Source of the DNA: Lineus longissimus
Taxonomy: Eukaryota > Nemertea > Pilidiophora > Heteronemertea > Lineidae
Assembly: GCF_910592395.1 (NCBI RefSeq)
Contig: NC_088312.1
Coordinates: 13,208,001 to 13,272,000, forward strand
DNA: 64,000 nucleotides
Direction of reading: 5' to 3'
Of this stretch, positions 46,101 to 57,212 are shown in pieces. The notes below the pieces were generated by a model. It ran no database searches and was not told the DNA's origin. It saw only the letters and a list, made by a program, of their open reading frames with translations. The translations under genes and the position numbers were made by a program. The number at the start of each line of letters is the position of its first letter. Within the stretch, counting starts at the first letter, position 1.

Positions 46101-49100
46101 GACCACACTCCTGAAAATGTCAGAGTAAGTTAACATTCGTTAACATCTAAAATAACCAGCAGATCGTTTGACTCTAGGATTCTGTCGAATAAAAGTTTGT
46201 CTTTCCCTTTCAGCACACGAATATCATCATTCTTCTCTATCAATTATGCTTTCTTATTGATCTAACAGTCATTCTACTAAAACATTGAATTGCCAAAGTC
46301 AACGTTGCTGTAATCACCGAAATAGCATTGCAGTTCACCATTCTTTATTTCTAGGTGACTGGAACGGAGACAGGCTGGGTACGAACGTAGACGCTCATCA
46401 GTTGGCTGGATGAAATCTTGATACCATTCATGGCAGAGGAACCATTCAGGTTAATTCTAGACCAATGTCCACCACATAGAAATAACGAATTCGGGGAATT
46501 TAGTTGAAGATGCTGGGGGTCAGATGGATTTTATACCTGGAAAGTTTATCAGCCTTATGCAGCCGCTCGATATCAGTATAATGAAGGCCTTCAAATGCAG
46601 ACTTCGTATAATATGGGAAGCGTGGAAATTGGTCACACAGAGGACAATGGGGACTGCCCGCAGATTTCGCTGAGGTGGTACGGATAATCAGTCTAGCTTG
46701 GGAAAGGATAGATGCTGAAGCTGTGCGGATTGCTTTCAGATCCAGTGGTCTTCCTATTCCTGAGGAAGGAGATCCTCCTCCGGTTGATCTTCAATATTTA
46801 GTAGTTGCTGATGATGATAAGTGTGTTAATTATTCGATCTACTAAACTAGACGTTTTAATATTATCATTTCAACGAGGCATTACAAAGTGGCATAAAAAG
46901 AGTCATACCAATTCAATGCAGTATAGAAAACACTGATCAAATTGATGAATCCTATTCCATTCAATTCCCATCTTACTCAACTTTAGGCCAAGTGATCATT
47001 TGTCAACAGAAAAGAATGCGAAGGAAGCGAATCACGCAGACGATGGAAAATAGGCCTGTTGCTATCATTGCGTCACTCCCCGAATAAAGAATATAGTCGG
47101 TTGCATTTTCCGTAGGCATTCTTACTGAAGACTAAATAGCGCAATCATCCAATCGCCCCTTTTTACATCTATTTTTCGGGTAAATGTGACATCTACGACG
47201 GACTAAGAGAATAATATACAAAATCTGCTCGGCGGTCGAAGCTGTCTATGTCGGGCGTTACTGTGCGTCAAAATGTAGAAGCATTCGTCCAAAGCATTGT
47301 GTTGGTTGACGTTACCTTTCCGACGTATACTGTGCCCCTCCTTCGAATTCTCCGAGGCGGTGGCAACGTTGGCGGGATACTGTTATCGTTTCCATTCTAC
47401 GAGACCTTATTCTACCATCATAACGTCCCAATAAGATATGACCACGAAATTACCCTGGCTGGCTAAACATGGACATCCCTCCCCCTTCACCCCACCTTAA
47501 CACTTTAATTTAAGGAATTGATACCGAATTAGAGGTATTGGTTGTCACACCCAAACCACGAGGGCGGAGCTAAAATGCAGACCAAAACCGAGGCGTAGTC
47601 GAGGTTTTGGCCAATATTTTAGCTACACCCGTGCGGTTTGGGTGAGACAATCAATACCAGCAGTGAGGTATCAATTTCTATTCTAAAACATCTCAAATTA
47701 AATATCGAATAATGTTGTTTAAATGCTTTTGAAATGCTTCCACATTTTGCACCAACTCAAGAGGTTTGGGTTGTCTCACCCAAACCTCTGTGTGAAAACG
47801 GGGCTATATGCATTATCCATTATGAAAACGAAATATTCTCACACGGATGTTTTAAAGATTATACATTTATATCTTTGGCGTTCAGATCCACAACCTTAAG
47901 AATTTTTCAAGGGCCACGCGGAACATTTATTTGTGAAAGCATAATTTGTTTTTAATTTCAAATTCATACCAGAATGTTCGTTTATGAAGTCCAATACCTA
48001 TAAAATATACTAGCATTGTACCCGTGGCGCAGGCAGGTTCAAATGGGCTATACCTTGAATAGATTGAATTGCAATGAAAATCTAATGCAATATCAAAGGA
48101 GCCATATCGAAGAGACAAATTAAAACGACTCGGACCTAGCTGTGGCGTTCTGTATGCGTGCATATAAAAGTTTATCAGTTGGTATATGCTGTCGCTGCGA
48201 CCTCGAAAGCACCCAAACCGCAGGAATCAGTTCATCGCGATAACAAGGTGACTGTGGACACAAGCAGGTCATCCGAATTCGCAAGGGAGTCATCGGAAAA
48301 AACGAACCGACAAACCAACCCGCCACCAAGGAAGATCGAGACAGTCATCTCTACGAATCAATGCACAACCGAGAGAGCTACGAGCTCTTCAAAACCAACA
48401 GAAATGCGATAGGGTCATCATAATGACCCTCACTTAACCGAAAACTTCGGATTTGTCGGTGTAGTACGGCCGCCACGTCCAAGGAGAGCACCTCTTTTCG
48501 TTGGATTCATCTCGCCTCGCTCAACCTCCGAATCGATTGTTACGTTCCTCTCAAATCGCAATATTCAATCACCTCCGGTTCGTCTGATTAAAAGCAAAAT
48601 CAGGAGAACACAATCAGCAAAGATTATTGTGGACATGGAGGATAAGCATGCGCTACTCGAGGATTATTTCTGGCCTGATGGTGTGCTGTGTCGTGAGTGG
48701 TTCGATTAGTTTCTTTGTACAATAATCATGGCCACTATACGCATTCTAGAAAACGGATTACGTATCGCCTGCTGGAACGCACGCGGCGTGATGGCCGGTG
48801 CATCCTACGTGGATTACCTCCTGCGTACACGCGACCTCGACCTCATCGGTATCTGTGAACACTGGTTATACCCAGACTCTCTAGACTTCCAACAGTCGAT
48901 CAATGGTAATTACGAATCATTTGGCGTAGCCGCCAACGACCTTTTTATAAGTGACCGATGCAGGCGCGGGAAAAGTGGCACCTCTTTCCTGTGGAAAAAA
49001 TACGTCATAATGTTCGACTTTATTTTTGTAGCGCTCGACTGATTATTTTCTCGAGTATGAAATTTTTACTCGAGTATGAAATTTTTACTTTCGACACTAT

Positions 49101-49791
49101 TTCGGTATTTATTATGTATCATTATTATATTTTACAAACACTATTTTTATTTTTATAATCATTTTTTTCTCGCAGTGAAATTTTTATTAATTGATTCAAC
49201 TTCAATAAGTTAAATGAGAAGAAAAATAAATACCTCGACTTGAAAAAAAAATTTAATTTCAAATTTTTTTTCTTGACTTGAAAAAAAATATCTTGACTAG
49301 AAAAAAATCATTTCGACTAGAAAAAAAATCATTTTGACTTTTTGAAGCAAACGGTTTGCCATAATATTGTCATGTGTTTGTTTGTCTCAACAATGAACAC
49401 GGAAGGAAGCCGGTGAAATGTTTCTGTCTTGGCAAGAATGTTAGTAGATCGTGAACTTACCGTCAGGCCGTGCAACAGTGTAAAATGAACTTCCAGCCAT
49501 GTCTGCAATGTTCGAATTGCAGGGATTATAAAATGATCCGGACAATTGGCATCGTCCAACGTCCTTCTTGAAGTTGAATGATTTGCATGCATTGTTCTCA
49601 AGACACCTCATCGCACAGATGACTCCTTTCAGACCGGATGTTGTAAATTCAGCTAGGTATGGACCGACGATGGACTTATTTTTGAATTTAACACAAAGAT
49701 GTTTGTCCCTTATGCTAATATTGGCGGACACGTTGCGGACGAAATACAGAACAGCTGTAAATACAAAAATATTTGATATAATTTCAGCCAT
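40131..49791 (-). CDS. Secreted PAN/Apple plus GON domain protein (partial)
   Basis: Three exons on the minus strand with matching phases: 49,791-49,461 (phase 1 end, donor GTAAGT), 41,730-41,471 (acceptor CTTTTTCAG, phase 0 end, donor GTAGGT), 40,298-40,131 (acceptor TTATTCCAG, donor GTAAGT). Exon 1 gives a signal peptide (residues 1-23) and a PAN/Apple-like domain with C33, C59, C63, C69, C81, C91. Exons 2-3 give a GON domain: PQSCAEYKYGH start, GLYCLYPG, TSFTKIRID, then NDYTFAVLYGSTGG and GSFHIDLVGTKF. GON is known from ADAMTS9/20 and from invertebrate secreted proteins; PAN modules bind proteins or sugars. Function here is not known. The final exon is missing from my reading. Intron 1 is 7.7 kb and full of transposons. 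Confidence 0.7.
40563..41238. mobile_element. 676-bp MITE with TTAA target site
   Basis: Terminal inverted repeats GGTGCCGGATTATGTTA and (inverted) GGTGCAGGGTCATGTTA, flanked by TTAA at 40,559-40,562 and 41,239-41,242, the signature of piggyBac- or Kolobok-type elements. Sits in intron 2 of the GON gene. No ORF. Confidence 0.75.
42217..42529. mobile_element. 313-bp palindromic MITE with TTAA target site
   Basis: TTAA at 42,213-42,216 and 42,530-42,533. Termini GGGGAAGAGATAC and (inverted) GGGGCAGAGGTAC. Long imperfect inversion through the whole element, including TTGGGGTCAG/CTGACCCCAA. Not the same family as 40,563-41,238. Confidence 0.75.
43146..43327 (+). repeat. Degenerate GAAATGGC minisatellite
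   Basis: About 15 variants of a unit GAAATGGC(A/G)AA in 180 bp. The 60-codon lysine/tryptophan-rich frame and its antisense arise from the repeat. Confidence 0.7.
44227..44698. mobile_element. 472-bp MITE with GATTAC subterminal repeats, TAATAG TSD
   Basis: Inverted termini GAGTTTCCGCATCGCTTACG, then three to four GATTAC repeats on each side. TAATAG at 44,221-44,226 and 44,699-44,704. The internal 98-codon frame (44,270-44,566) has no motif. Lies in intron 1 of the GON gene. Confidence 0.75.
45117..46850 (+). pseudogene. Pogo/Tigger (CENP-B-like) transposase relic
   Basis: Pieces in order: a HTH segment (45,117-45,290, with ARLNRIHPRTFSDWL), a CENPB-type DNA-binding segment (45,446-45,676: WFEERR, then SDGWFNRFLQR), a DDE start (45,777-46,097: LINMNQTFVLYDM, SSRGNKKLGCTVSLMITADG) and a later block around 46,430 (PFRLILDQCPPHRN). 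In the first block the catalytic Asp position appears as Asn, the second Asp is present, and the third is lost among frameshifts. Pieces are separated by stretches with splice-like ends (CAGAG|GTAAAC, TTTACAG, TTTCTAG), so it may be an intron-bearing element. It lies antisense in intron 1 of the GON gene. Confidence 0.6.
46851..47515. other. No gene seen
   Basis: AT-rich 3' flank of the transposase relic, then unique sequence. The 47,248-47,466 frame is unsupported. Confidence 0.5.
47516..47679. mobile_element. Hairpin MITE, copy 3
   Basis: Fully palindromic copy of the family at 33,451: ATTGATACCGA... at the left, TATCAATTTCTATTCTAAAA at the right, central TTTTAGCTACACCC. Confidence 0.7.
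48150..49045 (+). pseudogene. LINE 5' fragment: ORF1 end and ORF2 endonuclease start
   Basis: 48,160-48,710 gives an ORF1-like region (Thr/Ser-rich, then FVGVVRPPRPRRAPLFVGFI and a terminal LLEDYFWPDGVLCREWFD) across one frameshift/stop near 48,412. Immediately after, 48,728-49,000 starts ORF2 with an exonuclease/endonuclease-phosphatase N-terminus: RIACWNARGVM, DLIGICEHWLYPDS, ISDRCRRGKSG. The rest of ORF2 is missing; an A-rich simple-sequence tract follows. It is a 3'-truncated fragment, the opposite of the usual LINE truncation. Confidence 0.65.
49046..49440. repeat. AT-rich low-complexity tract
   Basis: Tandem ACTCGAGTATGAAATTTTT (twice), then repeated GACT(T/A)GAAAAAAA units to 49,345. 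Confidence 0.65.
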
Positions 49792-49870
49792 GATGAAATC
49801 AACCTTTTTCGGATTTTATTAAATGTTATTGCTTGATGCGTACGAATTTGTAGATAATGAACGACCCTCC

Positions 49871-49878
49871 TAATATAG
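49871..49878 (-). promoter_or_regulatory. Candidate TATA box of GON/PAN gene
   Basis: Minus-strand CTATATTA lies about 80 bp upstream of the ATG at 49,791, preceded by a GC-containing CTGCG. Position fits a start site about 50 bp before the ATG. Motif-only call. Confidence 0.35.
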
Positions 49879-49879
49879 C

Positions 49880-50890
49880 GCAGATTGTATCAACAAGGTC
49901 GCATCACGTGTGTTCTTCGTGTTTGGGTAATTTAGCTTAGCGTGTCGATATGAACTAAAAGTAGAAAATAACGCTTTCATTGTTTAACCAACAAATTGAT
50001 GTGGACTGGCGCACGCAATTATCATTTCATATTAGTCTATTTAATTATTAATGGACTTTTAATGGTTATCGATTGACCTAGAATCCATCCGTTCTTTAAT
50101 TAACACCGTCGACAACGTGTTCTGCTGTGCATCAAACGCGCGGAACGTTGTATCAATATCCCTTCGATCAGAAGTATCGGGAGACCCACAAGTAATGCAC
50201 CGAACTTTAAAGGACCATTGCCATTATTAAGGGCAATATTACCAGCTGTCGGCTGCTCAGTCTTCTCCTGTTCAACGTAGGTAGTTTCCATCAACAAATT
50301 GCACAAAAAAAGGAAAAATTCAAAATCTGGCTGCATATCGTGCTTTTCCGATGTTGACTCCGATTTGATCTGAGTTAGCTCCCATGCATCGACCCTTTTC
50401 GCTTAGTAAGGCATTTCCTGGAGTTAGGGTCCTAGTGCTGACATCGATTTCTCCGATGTCACGCTGATGGCGCTTGATTACCCCGCAACTCCAACAATAC
50501 ATGGAAATGACGGTGCGTCTTAATAGCGGGCTAACGTGAACTCGAATCTCCGCATGCACTCACGTGGCGCGAAAGGTCTTTCGCGCCAGGACTTGTGCGT
50601 AATTAAAAAAAAGAAATAACGTGATTTTCTACTACCTAGGAGCTGATAAAAAATTGTAAAAGCATCAAACATGTCCAGCAAAATAGTTCACTGATGAACC
50701 AAAGGAAGAACAAACATACAGCAATAAAAAGCCACATACTGGATTTTGTTGACGTTAATGGAAACCTGCCTGGTCCTAGACCGTGGTACCCGCACGAGTA
50801 AAAGATTTTGAAGCAATTAATTGTCTAGCCCTCATCGGTCCCGATACGTCATTAGTAATCAGGCCAAATGGCAAGTTGACTGAGAGGTAA
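49880..50890. other. Upstream region of GON/PAN gene; contains small duplicate
   Basis: 50,205-50,335 resembles 40,414-40,535 in intron 2 of the same gene (shared AAAGGACCATT, TTATTAAGG, CAATATTACC, CAGCTGTCG). No gene called. A minus frame over it (50,100-50,336) has a hydrophobic stretch but no start or splice support. Confidence 0.5.
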
Positions 50891-50894
50891 GGGG

Positions 50895-52010
50895 TCACAG
50901 TCCGACCTCACAACTGAGCAGAAGACTCCTCTGATGGATCTCTTGCAGAGGTACAGAAGAGTCTTTGCAAATACTGACAAAGAAATCGAACGTTCCCCCT
51001 TTGCCAAGTTGATGATCAACACTTGTGACGCTCAACCGATTAGGTCTCGACCATATAGGAAGGGACCTGCACAAGAAGGGTTCATTGATGTTCATGTTAC
51101 TAGTCGCCTGTAGAAACAAGGCGTGGTTGTTGATTCAAATAGCCCATGATCGTCCCCTGTTGTGTTGGTGAAGAAAAAGTCAGACACAGGAGCGACTCAA
51201 CCGGGTCCCACATCGGATTATTTCCGCATGTGTATCCATCCAAAGAAATTATATTACGTAACAAAGCGTCCGTTGGCAGTTCTAATGCCCAGTATTTCTC
51301 TTTCTCTAGTTTAGATCTTCAGTCTTGAGTGAGATGAAGGCAGTTAGGGAAAGACAGCCTTTTTAACAAAGTCTGGGTTATGCAAATTCCAGACCGTAAA
51401 TGTACCTTTTGGATTATGTAATGCGACTGGTTCCTTTCAGAGATCGATGTAGCAGCTGGTTCGATCCCTCCACTAAAAGTTCTTGCTAATTCATTGAGAC
51501 GATATTTTTGCGTACAGCGAAACATTTGCATATCATCTTGAACACAATTCTATCTTTGACAAGTTAATTTCAGCCGGTCTCACCTTGAAACCCACCAAGT
51601 GTAGATTATCCCAGAAAGGAAGTATCCTCCTTCGGATTCATTATATCAAAGCATGGGGGTAAAACCCGACCCAGGGAAATGTAAAATTATTTCAGTGAGT
51701 ACCCTGTGCCCAGGAATGTGAAGGAAGTCAGAAGATTCATGGGATTTATTTGTGTAACTATACACGTTTTATTCATCATTTTGCAGATATCGCCAGGCTT
51801 GCATGCCCATACAAAGAAAGAGGTTCCATCGAATTGGACGGCCGACTGCCAATCGACTTTTGGCACCCTCAAACAGACGTTAATTAGCATCCCTATCTTA
51901 CCATTGCCCGATTTCAAGCAGTATTTCATCCCTCAGTGTCACGAAATTGTTGCAACTCAAACGCAAACTGAAAAAGATCACTCACCACGGTCTGCAGAGT
52001 AAACTGATTT
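50895..52010 (+). pseudogene. Decayed Ty3/gypsy pol (RT) of a second family
   Basis: Across several frames the translation gives DLLQRYRRVFANTD, PIRSRPYRKGPAQ, GVVVDSN and SSPVVLVKKK, then FLTKSGLCKFQT, PFGLCNA, DDIFAYSETF, SAGLTLKPTKCRLSQ and NVKEVRRFMGF, then WTADCQSTFGTLKQ: the RT order through to the start of RNase H. Many stops, indels and a missing VDYRKLN core mark it as dead. It differs in motif details from the 25,177 element. Confidence 0.75.
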
Positions 52011-52559
52011 ACATAGGTCGTTGACGCCGATTTGGAGGAGGATCAAATCAGGGTGATAGACACGGATCTAGTTGAATAATACCTGTGAATCATAGATACG
52101 TCCCAAATTCAATCCTGGCACGCCCCAAAAGTCAACGTTGCACTTGGCTAGTTGTAGATTATGTCCCGTCAGGCCGGGTCGAAATTGGCCGAACCGGGTA
52201 CCAGCAACAGAAAATCTTTGAAGCCTTCTGATAAAGCTATGGCCGAAAATTAAGACACGAAAACGAGATATCCTGGCAGAATGCTATTGTAAGTTACACT
52301 GCGCTACTCGCAAAGACAAAACTGAGTGTCTAAATCGCAGAGAAAGTTTAAATGCACGATAACTGAACTTGGGAAGCCTTTATTTCCTCGAACTCCACGT
52401 AGCTTAAAACAGGCCAGCAGCCGAAGAAATAGAGTAAAAAGGTTCAAGTTGTAGAGTAGATCGTTGCGTTAGCTTTTAGATTCTTTTGGCGAGTGAGGAG
52501 ACATCCTCGTAGTGTCTCCTTAAAACAAAGAACTAATTTGCATACTTTGAAGATAATAA
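52011..52559. other. Probable 3' remains of decayed gypsy
   Basis: No motif readable. GAGGAGACATCCTCGTAGTG and GATAATAAAACGG near 52,495-52,565 could be LTR remains. Confidence 0.3.
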
Positions 52560-53014
52560 AACGGTGTCCTCTTATATTGAGTAGGCAGTTCAGATCAGTT
52601 CAAACCAGTGTATCCCAGAATAAAGTTAATTATGATGGATGACTTCCTCATAATTATGCATAAGTTTCAGTGGCGTGTGGTCTAACCAATCCCATTGTGA
52701 GCCTGACACCCTTAGGCTTGTTAAGTGGCTTTTTTGTGTATTTTCAGCATGTTATCACCGATGTCACTGTTGCCGTAGGCCCTTCCGACATTCAGATTGA
52801 TTGAATGGACATCACGATAAGGATAGTATGGTTATTGTACGAATAAAACTTCATAAAACTTTGCATCACATCATCCATCGATCATCTCGATCACTTATCT
52901 GGACGCAGGAGCAGCATATGTCTGCTACTAGCCTAATTGAGTGAAAGTTGGTCTTATTAACCAATTCATTTGTAATGTAGATACATGTACGTCTTTCAGT
53001 TATCAATCCATCAA

Positions 53015-53222
53015 TTCCAATCAATTCCAAATATCTTCACAAAAAAATCGCAAGTAGCAGATTTCGCATCGTACATTACGTCAGTGTTCTAATCACTGAT
53101 TACACTTGAGTGTGAAAACTTACTGATGCAGTCTAACCTAGATCTTACATGCTCCGTAAATTTCCCTTTATAAATGACATCAGCGTCAGCAATTCGCAGG
53201 AAGTACACTGTCCGAGCTTCTT
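53015..53222 (-). other. Conserved anonymous ORF, copy C (with stop)
   Basis: Matches the frames at 10,629-10,826 and 13,215-13,400, but a TAG interrupts it in the SSVISD region. Confidence 0.3.
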
Positions 53223-54929
53223 AAATGATAAACAAAAATTAAAAGACTCTCTTGCTCGATCGGGAGTGTTAATTGTGGCCAATGAGGTATCTGTTGTATT
53301 ACAGGACGGAAGACACCATTGACAATGTTATTCGTAGTGCAGGGATAGCGCAGGTGGTGATTGTCGACTACGTCACCTTTTTTGCGTCCCTATATTGACG
53401 CTACCAGGGAACTACATGTACAATGCTTGAAATGTACGCAATGTATTACAACGCCAATGATTTATGAAGAAATGAGGATTTTTTCTCCGCCAATCATATA
53501 GTTTTTGTATCATCTATTCATCCGTGAAAATTTCATGCCTGTGCCAGCAGTAGTAAAAGCGTCCACCGTGAACACATTCAGTTTGTAAAAGATCCGTATT
53601 CTGTACTTAAAAGTGTGCAGAAGAATTTGCGCCAAGACGGAATCTCGGCACGTCGAAAGCTTGTGTAAACGTAGCCGATGTACACCACCCGGGTAGAGTA
53701 TGTCAACATCCTAACTTAATAATGATAATAAAACTTACTGCGCTATAAAATCCAATGCTTGGCTTATAGAAAGGGGATTCAACACTCAATATATTCCTCG
53801 TACAAACGTGAGTAGTTTCGACGTACTTTGAAATGTGATAGACCCCTATTGATGACTTCTTGTCACTTTATCTTGCCTACCTAGCTACTGCCTATAGACT
53901 CCCTTTAAGGGATGGTCGTCTCAATGTTACTGTGCAAAATGGGCGGTCAAAGTGTAGACCACTAGTTGATTAGATTATATCTATAGATTATTAGATTATG
54001 TATTGACACATATTTGGACCATATGGATGATTTTGACCATGTGGGCAAGTTCATTTCGGCTTTGAAATCTCCCGAAATGGCTCCACTATGTGTTCTTTGA
54101 TAACAATAAATGTGTCAAAAATAGAAATGACCGCTTGCTTTCCGCCGAACACAAGTGTCGGTTGACGCCAAAGATATTTACTGCCGAAAGCAAATGCGGT
54201 CTTTATTGGAAGGGCAAGGATTAAAGAGCAGCATATAATTTGCTATGCAGGCAAAAGATAGTTTCATCATAATGGCTCAGGGAATATCTCAAAATAGGCT
54301 GGGGCTTAAATAGACTAATTTTTTAGTCCTGAAACCCCAAAGGTGTACAGACTCAAAGGTATCAAAGGCAGCTTACGTTCCTCTTTCTTAATCTCTTCCT
54401 CTGACAGAACTGTTGGAATCATCTTAACACTGGCCATCCATCCGATAAAAGTGCGAAGATAACTTCGGCTTCCATCCGGTTCCAATTCTGATCCAAGGAC
54501 CAGTCGCTTAGGTAAGTGAGCCAATTCGGGTTCTTGGATATTAAATGTACGCTGATAGCGAAACGTGTGCTTTTGACCATTGAAGAACGCAGTAAAATTG
54601 ACATTATCCACGTTATGTTCGCCCTCTCTATTTGCGACCAATATGTTCCAATCTGGCTTCCAGTTTAATGGTTTTGTTAAATACAATCGATATTTTGCCT
54701 TTGAATGACATAAGTCAATACGTAACTCTCTCGTCTCTGTGATGGACATCGCAAAATAGTGAACGTTGTATGTATTCGTGATTAATCTCATGTTCGCAAT
54801 ATGAGCCACTTTTACCTTAAGTATAATGCTAAACGTCTTATACTGAGACAGGTCGACAAATGGGAGTAGAGCAGATGCAGAGTAGTCATTGAAAGACAAA
54901 ACATTCCCAAATCGTAGCGACTTTACATA

Positions 54930-56763
54930 TATGATATATAATACGAGTCTTATATAGCGCAGTATCCAACCATTAACTGGCCGCTCAAAGCGCTTGATAG
55001 GCCTCTTTAAAAAGCAAATGTTTAAGTTGTCCCTTGAAAGATAACAGAGAGCTGCAGTTCCTAACAGTTGAAGGAAGTTTGTTCCACAGCTGAGGGGCTC
55101 CAATTCAAAATGCTCTACCACCGACTGACATGACATTGGCCTTTGGGATAGACAGAAGAACGGCCGATGAAGAGCGCAGAGTTCGAGAAACGGTATGAAC
55201 GGTGAGAAGTTCTGAAAGGTATTGGGGAGCAAGTTGATGAAGACACTTGTAAGTAAGAAGGAGAACCTTGTACTTGATGCGCTGTTGCACAGGAAGCCAA
55301 TGTAGAGACCTGAGTACTGGGGAAATGGAAGATCGTCTCTTGGTCTTGGTAATTAGGCGAGCGGCAGAATTTTGTACCTTCTGTAGGGGTATAATTGTTG
55401 AATTGGGACAACCAAGGAAAAGGGAATTACAGAAATCCAGGCGAGATATTATAAGATCCTGGACATATAACCTGGTGGTATTTGGAGTTAGATTTTTTCT
55501 GATTTTCCCGATGTTACGAATGTGAAAATTGGTGGCCCGTACACAGGTGTTAATGTGTTCTTTGAAATTGAAATCACGGTCCAAGATCACACCCAAATCT
55601 CTTGCAGAAACAGAAGAATATACATTTGCATCAATGATACGGATGGCGGGGAGATTAATAGTGCTGCTGAACCTGCGGGAACAGATTAGCAGAATCTCGG
55701 TCTTGTCGCCATTACAGCTAAGAAAGTTGTCAACAAACCAGAGATTTAAATCGTGGACAGCATTAGAGATCTTGGAGCAGGTGGTACTAATCTCAGTTAT
55801 AGTGAAGGCCACATACAATTGACTGTCATCAACATATAAGTGGTACATAATGGCATGCTTACGGATGATTCCACCAACTGGGGTAGTGTCGACAGTAAAA
55901 AGTACTGGTCCCAGTATAGAACCCTGGGGAACACCGAACTTGATAGGACTAGGTCTTGACAATTTGCCGTCAATGCATACCTCTTGTGATCTGCTATCAA
56001 GATAAGACGAAACCCATGCCAGTGCTGTGCCAGTAACACCCATAGCAGCAAGTCTCTGAAGTAGTCTGGAATGGTCCACAGTGTCAAATGCGGCGCTCAT
56101 ATCGAGTAATACAAGGAGTACACACTTCTTTTCATCAAGTGCATGAATTATGTCATTGTGTACTCGCAATAGTGCCGTTTCAACACTGTGAAGTGGTTTG
56201 TAAGCAGATTGAAACTTGTCAAGAGCACCGTTTTCAGCAATATGGCTTGATAACTGATTGCAAACCACCCTCTCCAAAACCTTTGAAATGAAGGACAGGT
56301 TTAGAGACAGGCCTGTAGTTTTTGAGTGTGTCAGCATCTATTAAAGGATGGCTTCTTAATCAAGGGATTAAGAATAGCTCGTTTGAAAGAGCTTGGCACC
56401 ATGCCACTTTCCAATGAGGAATTGACTATCTTGCAAATCAGGCGCATAATGTCTCCTGGTAGGCACTTCCTAACCAAAGATGTTGGGAGTGGGTCTAATG
56501 CACACTGTATTGGTTTCATGTCACTAATGAGTTTGAGTAGCCCGTGTTCAGTTACAGGCTTAAATACATCAAGGTATGAAGTCAGTGAATAATGTTCATC
56601 TAATGATTCATTCGAAACTGACGCTGGAAACTTGTCTCTGATGAGTTGCACCTTCTCACTGAAAAATGAACTGAACCGTTCAGCAAGTTCAGAAGAACAC
56701 TCATGACTAGGCAGAGTAACAGTCCCCCTTCCATACAGAAGTGATTTAACAACAGAAGTGATT
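54930..56763 (-). mobile_element. CR1/L2-type LINE inserted in exon 3 of copy C
   Basis: 5'-truncated, about 1.83 kb. The frame 56,651-56,331 covers the region before RT; 56,337-55,105 covers RT (FQSAYKPLHSVETALL, LLDMSAAFDTVDH, FGVPQGSILGPVLF, the YVDD box, LGVILD, SRLDFCNSLF) and the C-terminal HWLPVQQRIKYKVLL region. Frameshifts near 56,330 and 55,105 separate them. The 3' end has GGATACTGCGCTATATAAG and no long microsatellite. A 15-bp duplication (AATCACTTCTG twice) marks the 5' junction. Confidence 0.85.
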
Positions 56764-57212
56764 TATGCAACATTTCCAAGCAAACTTCAAATGAAAATAA
56801 ATTATATTAAAGAAAATTTTTAACCCAAATAATATCAAAACATTGCATGTAATATATAGGCATGTGACTTTCGTAAACAGATTGGAATAAATGGGTGTTT
56901 TTGTCTTACAGCACCAGACGTACGCGCATCGTCAGGGAAAAGACAAAAAAAGGTAGATGCAGAGAAATACGGCATTATGGTAACTTTGGATTAAACGATA
57001 GTGTCTCTGTTATCAGACGCAACTTCCTTGCTCTCGTGATGCTGTCGTTTTTTTTCCCCTAAAAAGTGGCCACCACGACTACCAAAACCGTGATTGGTTG
57101 GTTTCCCGTTCGTTTGGATTCCTCTTTTGAATCAAATTAATCGTAGTATGATAACACCGGGTGGCCCAAAAGTAGTGTACTGAGTGTACATGTTTAGATA
57201 AACCATGGCTTT

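Noticed and set aside
54315-55232. A single 305-codon frame joining LINE tail and LamG exon
   Set aside because: The N-terminal third is out-of-frame LINE tail; the fusion is a chance read-through at the insertion junction, not a designed chimera.
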